The notes beneath the pieces were generated by a model. It worked only from the letters and a program-made list of their open reading frames with translations, was not told the origin of the DNA and ran no database searches. This document shows positions 39,348 through 48,310 of a DNA stretch of 64,000 nucleotides, one piece after another; the first letter of the stretch is position 1, and every line of letters begins with the position of its first letter. Source of the stretch: Roseateles puraquae (GTDB lineage: Bacteria; Pseudomonadota; Gammaproteobacteria; Burkholderiales; Burkholderiaceae_C); the NCBI RefSeq assembly GCF_002205845.1, contig NZ_NISI01000005.1, forward strand, positions 496,001 through 560,000, in the 5' to 3' direction. Position numbers and translations under genes: made by a program.

Positions 39348-40103
39348 GTGACCGCCCAGCACATTGCCGTAGTCGACGACGAAACCGCCATCACCGAGCT
39401 GCTGGCCCACTACCTCGCCACGCACGGCTTCCGCACGACGCAACTGCACTCCGGCCGCGACCTGATGGCCCTGATGCCCAGCGACCCACCGGAGCTGGTG
39501 CTGCTGGACCTGGGCCTGCCCGGCGAGGACGGCTTTGCCATCGCGCGCCAGCTGCGCGAGCACTGGCGCTGTGGCCTGGTCATCATCACCGGCCGGGGCG
39601 ATGCGGTGGACAAGGTCGTCGGCCTGGAGGTCGGCGCGGACGACTACGTCACCAAGCCCTTCGACCTGCGTGAGCTGGTGGCGCGGATCAAGGCGGTGCT
39701 GCGACGCATGGAACCGCCGACGCTCGCGGCGGCGGCGCCGGTCCCGGCCGCCTCGCCGGCAGCGCCCCTTGCGCCGTCGGGTCCGGCGCTCGGCTTCCTC
39801 GGCTGGCGGCTGGATCTGGCGGCACGCCGTCTCGACGACCCCGCCGGGGCCGAGGTGCGGCTCACCACCGGCGAGTTCGAGCTGCTCGCCACGCTGGCCC
39901 AGCATGGCGGTCGGGTGCTGTCACGTGACTTCCTGCTGGAGCAGACCCGCGGCCGCGAGGCGGCGCCGTTTGACCGCACGATCGACGTGCAGGTGGGGCG
40001 GCTGCGCAAGAAGCTGGAGGCCGACCCCGAGAACCCGCAGATCATCAAGTCGGTGCGAGGTGCAGGCTACATCTTCATCCCGCCCGTCGGGCCGGTGGCC
40101 TGA
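39348..40103 (+). CDS. OmpR-type response regulator
   Basis: A 251-aa regulator with a receiver (IAVVDDETAITELL, Asp54 in LVLLDLGLPGEDG, DDYVTKPFDLRELVARI) joined by an Ala/Pro-rich linker to a winged helix (VRLTTGEFELLATLAQHGGRV, FDRTIDVQVGRLRKKLE, IIKSVRGAGYIF). GTG 39348 is preferred because the receiver begins there; a GTG at 39300 would add 16 unrelated residues. The stop codon and the next gene's ATG share a base (TGATG), coupling it to the hybrid kinase. Confidence 0.9.
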   Translation: MTAQHIAVVDDETAITELLAHYLATHGFRTTQLHSGRDLMALMPSDPPELVLLDLGLPGEDGFAIARQLREHWRCGLVIITGRGDAVDKVVGLEVGADDYVTKPFDLRELVARIKAVLRRMEPPTLAAAAPVPAASPAAPLAPSGPALGFLGWRLDLAARRLDDPAGAEVRLTTGEFELLATLAQHGGRVLSRDFLLEQTRGREAAPFDRTIDVQVGRLRKKLEADPENPQIIKSVRGAGYIFIPPVGPVA

Positions 40104-42190
40104 TGACCACCGCTTCGCCCGCAGGCGCGCCCCCGCCGGTCATCGACGACCTGGGCGTCTATCGCTCGCTGTTCTCTGCCGCGGCCGACGGCCTGTTGCT
40201 GGTCGACCCCCAGGGCCAGATCGTGCTGGCCAACCCCTCGGCCGCGCAGTTGCTTGGCTACGCGCAACACGAGCTCGTCGGCCTGCCGGTGGATGCGCTG
40301 GTGCCCGACAGCATCCGGCCCCGCCATGCCGCCTATCGCGAGGCCTATGGCCAGGCCCCCCGGCCACGCCCCATGGGCACGCAGATGGAGCTGGTGGCGC
40401 GCCGCAAGGACGGCAGTGAGGTGATGGTGGAGATCGCGCTGAGCCCGCTGCAAAGCCACGGCCGGCCGTTCGTGGTGGCCGCCATCCGCGACATCGGCAG
40501 CTACCCCCGCGTGCGCCAGGCGCTCACGCGCGCGCGGCACAGCGAACACCTGGCCCAGCTCGGCCGCCTGGCCGTGGACGAGCGCGACCCACAGAAGCTG
40601 CTGATGCGTGTGCCCGAGCTGGCCGCGCAGGCGCTGGAGGCGGAGTTCTCGAGCGTCATGCTGCTGGAGCCCGACCGGCGCTCGCTGCGGGTGGTCAGCC
40701 GTTGCGGCCACTTCGCGTCGGCCCCGCTCGGGGCCTGCTTGCCCAACGACCCCGGGACCGCAGCCGGCCACGTGATGTCGCGTGGCGAGCCGCTGCGGGT
40801 GGATGACCTGTCGCGCGAGCAACGCTTTGCTGTGCCGCAGGCCGATCTGGAGGCGGGCATGGCCAGCCTGCTGGCAGTGCCGCTGTTCGACCGAGGTCGC
40901 ATGACGGGCGTGCTGTGCGTGCGGTCGCGCCAGTTGGCACATTTCGGTGACGACGAGACCCGCTTCCTGCAATCGTTGGCCAACCTGCTCGCCACGTGCC
41001 TGCAGCGCGCCCAGAGCGAAGAAGCCCTCAACCACGCGCAGCGGCTGGAGAGCGTGGGCCAGCTGACGGGCGGCATCGCGCACGACTTCAACAACCTGCT
41101 CACCGTCATCCAGGGCAACCTGCAGGTGCTGGAAGAACTCCCCGCGCTGGCCGACCATGCCTTCGGCCAGCAGCTGGTGAGCGCCGCCACCCGCGCAGCC
41201 CGGCGCGGCGCTGAGCTGACCAGCAAGTTGCTGGTGTTCTCGCGTCGCCAGGTGCTGCAGCCGACGACGGTGGATGTCGGCCTGCTGCTGCATTCGCTGG
41301 CCGACATGCTTCGCCGCACGCTGGACCAGCGCATCACCATCAGCGTGGAGCTGCCCGCCGCGCCGGCGGCCCTGGCGGTGCTGGCCGACCCGGGGCAGCT
41401 GGAGTCGGCCCTGCTCAACATCGCCATCAACGCGCGTGACGCCATGCCCGAGGGCGGCACGCTGCGTTTCAGTGCCGGGCCGGCCGGTGTGCTGCCGGCG
41501 CAGGTGCGGCGCGAGATCGATGACCCGAGTGCGCTGGACGAGCGCTTCCTGCGCATTGCCATCGCCGACAGCGGCACCGGCATGCCGGAGGCAGTCAAGG
41601 AGCGCGCCTTCGAGCCCTTCTTCACGACCAAGCAGGCTGGCCGCGGCACGGGCCTTGGGCTGAGCACGGTGTATGGCTTTGCAAAGCAGTCGCGCGGCGC
41701 GGTCACCATCGACTCGACCGTGGGCGCGGGCACGACCATCGCGCTTTTCCTGCCGCGCCCCTGGGACGTGGCCCCGGCGCGCGAGGAGGTGGCCACCGGC
41801 ACCGACACGCTGCCGCCAGGCCTGAAAGTGCTGATGGTGGAAGACGATGCCGAGGTGCGCGCGGTGGCACGGCAGTTCCTCGACGCCCTGGGTTGTGATG
41901 TGACGACCTGCGCCAGCGCCGAGCAGGCGCTGCTGCTGTTGACGCCCGAGGCGCCCTTCGAGTTGCTGCTGACCGACATTGCCCTGGGCTCGGGCATGCG
42001 TGGCACTGAGCTCGCCGGCATCGCCCAGGCCCGCCTGCCGCAGCTGGCCATCCTGCTGATGTCGGGGTTCTCGGCCGACCTGCTCGAGGCGGACCAACAG
42101 GCGCCGCCGAGCTGGGAGCTGCTGCAGAAACCCTACTCGCGCGCCGAGCTGGCCCAGGCCATGGCCCGCGCGCTGGCGGCGGCGGGCTGA
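40103..42190 (+). CDS. Soluble hybrid histidine kinase (PAS-GAF-HisKA-HATPase-REC)
   Basis: A 695-aa kinase without membrane helices. The order is PAS (about 18-135, ADGLLLVDPQGQIVLANPSA), GAF (about 165-310), a HisKA-like domain with GGIAHDFNNLLTVIQGNL and His327, HATPase (GRGTGLGLSTVYGFAKQS) and a C-terminal receiver with Asp625 in LLLTDIALGSG. HDFNNLL kinases of this type often feed phosphorelays. It starts on TGATG with the upstream regulator's stop. It converges with the GGDEF-EAL gene, whose stop is six bases away. Confidence 0.9.
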   Translation: MTTASPAGAPPPVIDDLGVYRSLFSAAADGLLLVDPQGQIVLANPSAAQLLGYAQHELVGLPVDALVPDSIRPRHAAYREAYGQAPRPRPMGTQMELVARRKDGSEVMVEIALSPLQSHGRPFVVAAIRDIGSYPRVRQALTRARHSEHLAQLGRLAVDERDPQKLLMRVPELAAQALEAEFSSVMLLEPDRRSLRVVSRCGHFASAPLGACLPNDPGTAAGHVMSRGEPLRVDDLSREQRFAVPQADLEAGMASLLAVPLFDRGRMTGVLCVRSRQLAHFGDDETRFLQSLANLLATCLQRAQSEEALNHAQRLESVGQLTGGIAHDFNNLLTVIQGNLQVLEELPALADHAFGQQLVSAATRAARRGAELTSKLLVFSRRQVLQPTTVDVGLLLHSLADMLRRTLDQRITISVELPAAPAALAVLADPGQLESALLNIAINARDAMPEGGTLRFSAGPAGVLPAQVRREIDDPSALDERFLRIAIADSGTGMPEAVKERAFEPFFTTKQAGRGTGLGLSTVYGFAKQSRGAVTIDSTVGAGTTIALFLPRPWDVAPAREEVATGTDTLPPGLKVLMVEDDAEVRAVARQFLDALGCDVTTCASAEQALLLLTPEAPFELLLTDIALGSGMRGTELAGIAQARLPQLAILLMSGFSADLLEADQQAPPSWELLQKPYSRAELAQAMARALAAAG

Positions 42191-42196
42191 CGCGCG

Positions 42197-45100
42197 TCAG
42201 CCGCGCGGCTGGGACAGCATCGCCTGCAGCGACTCCGCCGGTGCCGGGCGACCGAAGTGGTAGCCCTGCATCTCGTCACAGCCCTGGCGCAGCAGGTGAG
42301 CACGCTGGGCCGGGGTCTCGACGCCCTCGGCCACCACGCGCAGGTGCAGGCGGTGGGCCAGGCCGATGACCGCGTCCACCAGGGCTTCGCCGTCAGGCAC
42401 TTCGCCGATGCGACGCACGAAGGATTGGTCGATCTTCAGGGTGTCGATCGGGAACTGGTGCAGATAGGCCAGGCTCGAATAGCCGGTGCCGAAATCGTCG
42501 AGCGAGATCTTGACGCCCAGCCCGCGCAGCCGCTGCAGCATCGCGGTGCCTTGCTGTGGGTTGCTCATCAGCATGCCCTCGGTGAGCTCCAGCTCCAGCA
42601 GTTCGGCGTCGATGCCGTGGCGCTGCAGGGCGGCGGCCACGACGGTGTCGAGGTCGCCCGCCGCAAACTGCCGCGCGGCGACGTTGACGGCGACGCGCAC
42701 CACCGGCTGGCCGGCATCCAGCCACTGTCGCAGCTGGCGGCAGGCGCGGTCGATGACCCAGGCGCCGATGTCCAGGATCAGGCTGCTCTGCTCGGCCAGC
42801 GGAATGAACTGCCCCGGTGGCACGAGTCCTGATGCGCCGCGTTGCCACCGCAGCAGGGCCTCGGCACCCACCACCTCACCGGTCTGCGCGGCCACCTTGG
42901 GTTGGTAGTGCAGCAGCAGTTCCTCGCGCTCGATGGCACGGCTCAGGGCCGCCTCCAGCTCGAGCTTGGCCATGGCCTGGGCATGCATGTCGCCGGTGTA
43001 GAAGCAGTAGCGGTTGCGTCCCAGGTCCTTGGCCCGGTGCAGGGCCGCATCCGCGTCGCGCAGCAGCTCCACCGCAGTGGGGCTTTCGCTGTCGGGGAAC
43101 AGGCTGATGCCGATGCTGGCCGTCAGGTAGGCATCGCGGCCGCAGGACAGGGCCACCGGCTCCGACACCGCGGCCAGCACGTCGCGCGCGATCTGGCCGA
43201 GGTCGTCCGCCTGCGCGGCGTTCTCGATGATGAGCAGGAACTCGTCGCCACCCAGCCGCCCGAGGCAGTCCTTGTGGCGCAGCCGGGCCTGCAGTCGCTC
43301 GGCCACGCAGATCAGCAGCTCGTCGCCCGCGGGGTGACCCAGGCTGTCGTTGACGGTCTTGAAGCCGTCCAGGTCGATGACCATCAGGGCCGGGCGGGCC
43401 TCGCGTCGCCTGGCGCGGGCCAGGGCCTGCTCCAGGCGGCGCTGCAGCTGGGCGCGGTTGGGCAGTTTGGTCAGCGGGTCGTTGTGGAACAGCCAGTCGG
43501 CCTGGGCCTCGCTGTCCTTGATGCGGCTGATGTCGGTAAACACGCCCACGTAGTGGGTCACCGGCCCGTCGTCGTTGCGCACCGCGCGGATGGTCAGCCA
43601 CTCGGGGTAGATCTCGCCGTTCTTGCGGCGGTTCCAGATCTCGCCTTGCCAGTGGCCGGTCTGGTTCAGCAGCGTCCACATCTGCTCGTAGAACGCGCGA
43701 CCGTGGCGGCCGGAGTGCACCAGGCGCATGTTGTCGCCGATGGCCTCCTCGGCGGTGTAGCCGGTGATCTGGCTGAACGCACGGTTGACCGACTGGATAT
43801 AGCCCAGCGGGTCGGTCACGATGACGCCGTCGCGGATGTCGTCGAAGGCGGTGGCCCATTGCTGCATGCGCTGCTGCAGGTCCCGCCGCGCGGTGATGTC
43901 ACTGGAGATGCCATAGACGCCGATCACCTGGCCGGTGTTGTCCACGAGGCGCCCCTTGGTGCAGGCATAGATGCGGTCGCCCTGGGCAGTGGCAAGCTGC
44001 ATCTCCAAGCTGACGGGTTGTTCGGACCGGGCCACGGCGGCCACGTCGCCCAGCAGGTGGTGCACCTGGTCCGGTGCCGGGATGTCCCGGGCTGTCTTGC
44101 CGATCAGCGTGGCGGGCGCCCGGCCCAACAGGCGGCCGAGTTCCCGGTTGGCGAACAGGTAACGCCCCTGCAGGTCCTTCGCGAAGATCAGGTCGCTCGA
44201 CGAGTTGGCGATGGCCTCGGCGATCTGCCAGGCGCGTTCCTTCTCGGCGTGGTCCGCGGCCAGGCGGGCAGCGGTCTGCTGCTCGCGCCGGCGCAGCGCC
44301 ACGAACACCACGGCGCCGGTGATCAGCACGGCCAGCACGTCGACCAGCAGCAACAGGGCTGCGCCCGATGCGACGCCTTCGCCATGCAGGCTGTCGCGTG
44401 GGACCTGGACCACCACGAACCAGGGCGAGCCGGGCAGCGGCAAGGCCACGGCAGCGGTGGGCTCGCTGGTGCGGCCGGCGTGGGCCAGGGGCAGGCCGTT
44501 GAGCAGCGTGCCGGCCAATGCCGGGTTGGCGGTCAGTGCAGCCAGGCTGGTGTCACCCGGCGGGCTGTTGGTGATGCGCACGAGGGGTGTGTCGCTGCCG
44601 CCCAGCCCCACGGCCAGCAGGCCCTTCGGGCCCGGGCGCACCAGCAGCGTCTCGGGCGCACCGAATCCAGCCCCTGCGAGCAACTGCGGCAGCAGTGAGC
44701 GTCGCGGCTCCGTGCGCAACACCAGGACCAGGTCGGCATGCCCATCGCTGCCCAGCAAGGGCACGAGCAATTCAAAGCGCAGGCTGTCGGCCAGGCCTGG
44801 GCGGGCGAGGAAGTCGCTGCCCGACACCCGGCCCTGTTGCAGCGCCATGAGGGCCGCGTCCACCACGGCGGGGTCGAGGTCGGCCGGGCCGTCGTCGGCG
44901 TTCAGCACGGGGTGGCCTTGGGCGTCGAGCATCAGCGCGGCGCTGTAGTGCCCTGAGGCGAGCAGCATCTGGAGTTGGCGGCGCAGCGCGAGGGTGGCGG
45001 CTTCGTCCTGTGTGCGGCGCCAGCGCAGCAGGCTGCCGCGCAGCGTGGGGTCCGCGGAGAGTTGGCGTGCCTCGCGCACCCGGCGATCAATCCAGCCCTG

Positions 45101-45583
45101 CACGAGGTTGGCCTTGGCCTGGGCCTCACGGCGCAGCCGTTCGACGTGCTCGGCGTGGTCGCGGCTGGCATTGCTGGCGTAGCTGACCAGGCTGGCGGCG
45201 ACGATGGCGACGCACGGCAGCGCGAAGACGCCCATGAGCCGCAGCGGTCGTTCATGGGCCGCCAGGTCGCCGAGGTCAGGCGACGTCGGCGGAGCCACGG
45301 CGCGTTGCCGGCGTGCGGCCACGAGATAGATGAGGCTGCTGGTCAGCAGCACGAAGGCGATGCCCTTGCCCTGGGCGAGGGCCGACAGCGTGGCCAAGTC
45401 CGCGCTGGCTTGCTGCAGCAGCCGGTCGGACAGCAGGATCCACAGCATGCCGAAGGCGGCATACACCAGGGCCAATGCCAGTGGCGTGGCCATGAACTGG
45501 CGCAGGCCCTGGGCGGCGGCGCTCGCCGCCTCGCCCGTGCCTGGCTGTGGGGTGTCCAGATCCGGGGCGGAGGCTGCATCCAT
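42197..45583 (-). CDS. Membrane PAS-GGDEF-EAL protein
   Basis: A 1128-aa cyclic-di-GMP enzyme. Hydrophobic helices lie near 32-52, 74-90, 117-136 and 413-433, enclosing a long extracytoplasmic sensor. Two PAS-type domains follow (SSSDLIFAKDLQGRYLFANR; DIRDGVIVTDPLGYIQSVNR). The GGDEF domain has an intact RLGGDEF near 778, so cyclase activity is possible. The EAL domain has GAEALLRW near 908 plus LDDFGTGYSSLAYL and IDTLKIDQSFVRRI, so phosphodiesterase activity is possible too. It sits 30 bases after the FNR-type regulator gene on the same strand and may be in its transcript. Confidence 0.92.
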   Translation of the reverse strand: MDAASAPDLDTPQPGTGEAASAAAQGLRQFMATPLALALVYAAFGMLWILLSDRLLQQASADLATLSALAQGKGIAFVLLTSSLIYLVAARRQRAVAPPTSPDLGDLAAHERPLRLMGVFALPCVAIVAASLVSYASNASRDHAEHVERLRREAQAKANLVQGWIDRRVREARQLSADPTLRGSLLRWRRTQDEAATLALRRQLQMLLASGHYSAALMLDAQGHPVLNADDGPADLDPAVVDAALMALQQGRVSGSDFLARPGLADSLRFELLVPLLGSDGHADLVLVLRTEPRRSLLPQLLAGAGFGAPETLLVRPGPKGLLAVGLGGSDTPLVRITNSPPGDTSLAALTANPALAGTLLNGLPLAHAGRTSEPTAAVALPLPGSPWFVVVQVPRDSLHGEGVASGAALLLLVDVLAVLITGAVVFVALRRREQQTAARLAADHAEKERAWQIAEAIANSSSDLIFAKDLQGRYLFANRELGRLLGRAPATLIGKTARDIPAPDQVHHLLGDVAAVARSEQPVSLEMQLATAQGDRIYACTKGRLVDNTGQVIGVYGISSDITARRDLQQRMQQWATAFDDIRDGVIVTDPLGYIQSVNRAFSQITGYTAEEAIGDNMRLVHSGRHGRAFYEQMWTLLNQTGHWQGEIWNRRKNGEIYPEWLTIRAVRNDDGPVTHYVGVFTDISRIKDSEAQADWLFHNDPLTKLPNRAQLQRRLEQALARARRREARPALMVIDLDGFKTVNDSLGHPAGDELLICVAERLQARLRHKDCLGRLGGDEFLLIIENAAQADDLGQIARDVLAAVSEPVALSCGRDAYLTASIGISLFPDSESPTAVELLRDADAALHRAKDLGRNRYCFYTGDMHAQAMAKLELEAALSRAIEREELLLHYQPKVAAQTGEVVGAEALLRWQRGASGLVPPGQFIPLAEQSSLILDIGAWVIDRACRQLRQWLDAGQPVVRVAVNVAARQFAAGDLDTVVAAALQRHGIDAELLELELTEGMLMSNPQQGTAMLQRLRGLGVKISLDDFGTGYSSLAYLHQFPIDTLKIDQSFVRRIGEVPDGEALVDAVIGLAHRLHLRVVAEGVETPAQRAHLLRQGCDEMQGYHFGRPAPAESLQAMLSQPRG

Positions 45584-45613
45584 GAAAGGGGCTTTCAGCA
45601 GGCGGCTGGCAGG

Positions 45614-46387
45614 TCAGTGCAGGCCGGCCGGCGCATCGCGGCGCTCGACGTAGGCGGCCAGCGCCGGGAAGTCGGGGATGCAGATGTCCCGGCGGCTCTT
45701 TTCGTTGAACGCGATCAGCTCGGCGCGCGCCAGACGCGACAGCACGCGGCTGACGGTTTCGAGCGTGAGGCCGAGGTAGTTGCCGATCTCGGCACGGGTC
45801 AGGCGCAGGCTGAACTGGTCGGCGCGCAGGCCGCGAGCCGACAACGACTCGGCCCAGTAGTGCAGGAAAGCCGCCACGCGGGCGTCGGCCGGCAAGGTGC
45901 AGATCGTCATCAGCGAGTCGCGGTCGCGCAGGATCTCGTTGCTCATCGCCTCATGCACGATGGCCATCAGCGCCGGGTGCGTGATGCAGGCCTGCAGCAG
46001 CGCGTCGTAGCGCACCGTCCACACCTCGGCGGTGTCCAGCGCGATGGCGTCGCAGCCGTAGACGCCATGAGAGATGGCGCTGAAACCCAGCCAGTCGCCA
46101 CGGAAGCGCAGGCCCACGACCTGCTCGCGGCCGTCGCTGGACAGGCTGACCAGCTTGAAGAAGCCGGAGTTCAGGATGTGCAGGTGCTCGAATCGGTCGC
46201 CGGCGCGGTAGATCACGTCGCCAGCGTGCACGATGCGGCGCTTCGGTTCCAGCGCCGTGGCGATCAACTGCAGGGCCTCGGCAATGCGCTGACCGGTGCT
46301 GTTGCGTGCCACCTCCCGGGAGCCGACGACGGCCGCGGGGCGGGCGTTGAAGGCGGGGGTGGTGCGCGTCGTGGCGAGGGTCTGCAT
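45614..46387 (-). CDS. FNR-type (Crp/Fnr) regulator without N-terminal Cys cluster
   Basis: A 257-aa regulator with a cyclic-nucleotide-binding-type barrel (GDVIYRAGDRFEHLHILNSG, FRGDWLGFSAISHG) and a helix-turn-helix whose recognition segment LTLETVSRVLSRL keeps the Glu, Ser and Arg that read TTGAT half-sites in FNR. The oxygen-sensing N-terminal cysteines of E. coli FNR are absent, so it is nearer FixK/Dnr-like members in input. ATG 46387 follows GGAGAA with good spacing; a longer frame reaches 46594. A clear FNR box lies in the divergent spacer at 46536. It precedes the GGDEF-EAL gene. Confidence 0.87.
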   Translation of the reverse strand: MQTLATTRTTPAFNARPAAVVGSREVARNSTGQRIAEALQLIATALEPKRRIVHAGDVIYRAGDRFEHLHILNSGFFKLVSLSSDGREQVVGLRFRGDWLGFSAISHGVYGCDAIALDTAEVWTVRYDALLQACITHPALMAIVHEAMSNEILRDRDSLMTICTLPADARVAAFLHYWAESLSARGLRADQFSLRLTRAEIGNYLGLTLETVSRVLSRLARAELIAFNEKSRRDICIPDFPALAAYVERRDAPAGLH

Positions 46388-46535
46388 GGCGTTCTCCGTG
46401 GGGCGTTCGATGGAGGTCATGCTAGGGAGGGCTTGCCAATGGACGAGCAATGCGGGACATCGCTCGGTAGCGCTGCGTAACAGTCCGTGAACAGAAGGTG
46501 ACCGGATAAGTACCAGCAAACCAGATCCCCCCGGG

Positions 46536-46549
46536 TTGACTTTCATCAA
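46536..46549. promoter_or_regulatory. FNR box
   Basis: TTGACTTTCATCAA matches the FNR/FixK consensus TTGAT-N4-ATCAA at nine of ten positions. Its centre is about 42 bases before ATG 46585 and a possible -10 element TACGCT lies at 46571-46576, a class II activator layout for the rightward gene. It is also 149 bases upstream of the regulator's own start. Confidence 0.75.
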
Positions 46550-46584
46550 GGCTCGGCGAGTTGCGCTCGCTACGCTGACAAGCC

Positions 46585-47079
46585 ATGTGTTCACAGGCCA
46601 ACGACGGCGCTGTCGGCGTCGATTTCCAGCAACCCGCCCTGGCGGCAGCCCTGCTGCGCCAGGCTGGCGCGCTGGCGCGGGCCGGCGGGGCCGCAGCCCC
46701 GTTGCTGGCAGGCAAGCAACTCGCTCTGGTGACGCCTGACGGAGCGGACGCCGCGGCCACCGCCTTCATCGAGGCGGCCAAGGCGCTGGGCGCCCGGGTG
46801 TCGTCGGTGCGCGCCGGGTTGGACGATGCCAGCAGCGACGAGCAGGTCGACAACACGGCCCGCATGCTCGGCCAGCTCTACGACGCCGTGGAGTGCCAGC
46901 ACTTGCCGGTGTCCCTCGTGCGGCGCATCGCGCGCAGCGCCGGCATCCCGGTGTTCGCGGGCCTGGCCACGCCTGCTCATCCGACGGTGGCCCTGGTCGC
47001 TCAGCTGGAGGGCGAGGCGAGTCTGGCGCTCAAGCGCCGCAGCGTGCTGCAGGCCGCCCTGCTCGTGACGCTGAACTGA
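46585..47079 (+). CDS. Truncated carbamoyltransferase-like protein
   Basis: The 164-aa protein resembles part of the N-terminal (carbamoyl-phosphate) domain of ornithine carbamoyltransferase: VDNTARMLGQLYDAVECQHL parallels the DTARVLGRMYD region, and AGIPVFAGLATPAHPT parallels the GVPVWNGLTDEFHPT region. The SxRTR carbamoyl-phosphate loop is not found and the second domain is missing, so it cannot be a working OTCase. No stop or frameshift suggests recent decay. No ribosome site is visible before ATG 46585, and an FNR-dependent transcript may start almost on it, which would make the message leaderless. Function unknown. Confidence 0.6.
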   Translation: MCSQANDGAVGVDFQQPALAAALLRQAGALARAGGAAAPLLAGKQLALVTPDGADAAATAFIEAAKALGARVSSVRAGLDDASSDEQVDNTARMLGQLYDAVECQHLPVSLVRRIARSAGIPVFAGLATPAHPTVALVAQLEGEASLALKRRSVLQAALLVTLN

Positions 47080-47085
47080 CGCCGC

Positions 47086-47640
47086 TCAGGCCACGTCGAT
47101 CTCACGCAGCGCGTAGCTGCCGCCCCGGGCCCGGTCCTCGAAGAAGCAGCGCAGGGTCTCGCGCGTGGTCTTGAAGGCGAGCTCCTCCCAGGGGATGTCG
47201 GCCTCCGCAAACAGCCGCGCCTCCAGCGATTCGGGCCCCGGGTTGAACTCGGGCGAGCGCAGCCGCGCGCGGTAGAAGAGGTGGATCTGGCCCACGCGCA
47301 CGACGTTCAGCACGGTGTACAGCGGCCCCATCTCGACATCGGCGCCGGCTTCTTCCTGCGTCTCGCGCAGGGCGCCCTCGGCGGTGGTCTCGCCCAGCTC
47401 CATGAAGCCGGCCGGCAGTGTCCACAGCCCGTGGCGCGGCTCGATCGCGCGGCGGCACAGCAGTACGCGGCCGTCAGCCTCCCACACCGGCAGCGTGCCG
47501 ACGACGTTCAGCGGGTTCTGGTAGTGGATGCTGTGGCAGCTCGGGCAGACGGCACGTTCGCGGTTGTCGTCGGCGGGGATGCGGTAGTCCACGGCGGCGC
47601 CGCAGTTCGGGCAGTGCTTGAAGCGGGCGGGGAAGGGCAT
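47086..47640 (-). CDS. Nudix hydrolase with N-terminal zinc ribbon
   Basis: The 184-aa protein starts with a four-cysteine zinc ribbon ([11 protein letters not shown] ... AVCPSCHS) and has a full Nudix box ([23 protein letters not shown]), so it should cleave a nucleoside diphosphate linked to another group. The layout resembles NudC-like or ADP-ribose pyrophosphatase-like proteins, but the substrate is not certain. ATG 47640 is preferred over an upstream start because the ribbon begins there. Divergent maiA starts 34 bases away. Confidence 0.85.
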   Translation of the reverse strand: MPFPARFKHCPNCGAAVDYRIPADDNRERAVCPSCHSIHYQNPLNVVGTLPVWEADGRVLLCRRAIEPRHGLWTLPAGFMELGETTAEGALRETQEEAGADVEMGPLYTVLNVVRVGQIHLFYRARLRSPEFNPGPESLEARLFAEADIPWEELAFKTTRETLRCFFEDRARGGSYALREIDVA

Positions 47641-47674
47641 GCGGCCGAGTTTATAGAGGGTGAGAATCCAGGCC

Positions 47675-48310
47675 ATGAAGCTCTACAACTACTTCCGCTC
47701 GTCGGCCTCCTGGCGGGTGCGCATCGGCCTGGCGCTCAAGGGCCTGGACTACGACTACGCGGCCATCCACCTGGCGAAGAACGAGCAGTTCGCCGAGCCC
47801 TTCGCCAACCGGCAGGTCTCGCACCTGGTGCCCGCACTGGTGCTGGACGACGGCGCCTGGCTGAGCCAGTCCATGGCCATCCTCGAATACCTGGACGAGA
47901 CCCATCCCGAGCCGCCGCTGCTGCCGCGCGACCCGCTGGCGCGGGCGCAGGTGCGCGCGCTGGCGCAGGACATCGGCTGTGACATCCACCCGCTGAACAA
48001 CCTGCGCGTGCTGCGCTACCTGAAGAACGACCTGGGCCAGGACCAGGCCACGGTCGACCGCTGGTACCACCACTGGGTCGCGACAGGCCTGGCCATCGTG
48101 GAGCAGCGCCTGGCGGCCACGGCCGGCGCCTTCTGCTTCGGTGACACGCCGGGCCTGGCGGACTGCCTGCTCGTGCCGCAGGTCTACAACGCCGAGCGAT
48201 TCAACTGCCCGCTGGAGGCCTACCCCACGGTGATGCGCATCAATGCCGCCTGCCTGGCCCATCCGGCGTTTGCCCAGACGCACCCGAGCGTGTGCCCCGA
48301 TGCGGCCTGA
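47675..48310 (+). CDS. maiA: Maleylacetoacetate isomerase
   Basis: The 211-aa glutathione-S-transferase-fold enzyme isomerises maleylacetoacetate to fumarylacetoacetate in tyrosine and gentisate-type degradation. The zeta-class signature [15 protein letters not shown] is at the N-terminus, with [24 protein letters not shown] for glutathione binding and [15 protein letters not shown] in the helical half. ATG 47675 is the family start. No other gene of the pathway is adjacent. pgeF starts 11 bases inside its 3' end. Confidence 0.87.
   Translation: MKLYNYFRSSASWRVRIGLALKGLDYDYAAIHLAKNEQFAEPFANRQVSHLVPALVLDDGAWLSQSMAILEYLDETHPEPPLLPRDPLARAQVRALAQDIGCDIHPLNNLRVLRYLKNDLGQDQATVDRWYHHWVATGLAIVEQRLAATAGAFCFGDTPGLADCLLVPQVYNAERFNCPLEAYPTVMRINAACLAHPAFAQTHPSVCPDAA

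Noticed and set aside
40067-42097. 676-codon open frame antisense to the hybrid kinase
   Set aside because: Gln/Arg/His-rich shadow frame without motifs.
46388-46594. N-terminal extension of the FNR-type regulator
   Set aside because: A good ribosome site stands at 46387, and the extension would run across the FNR box and the divergent start.
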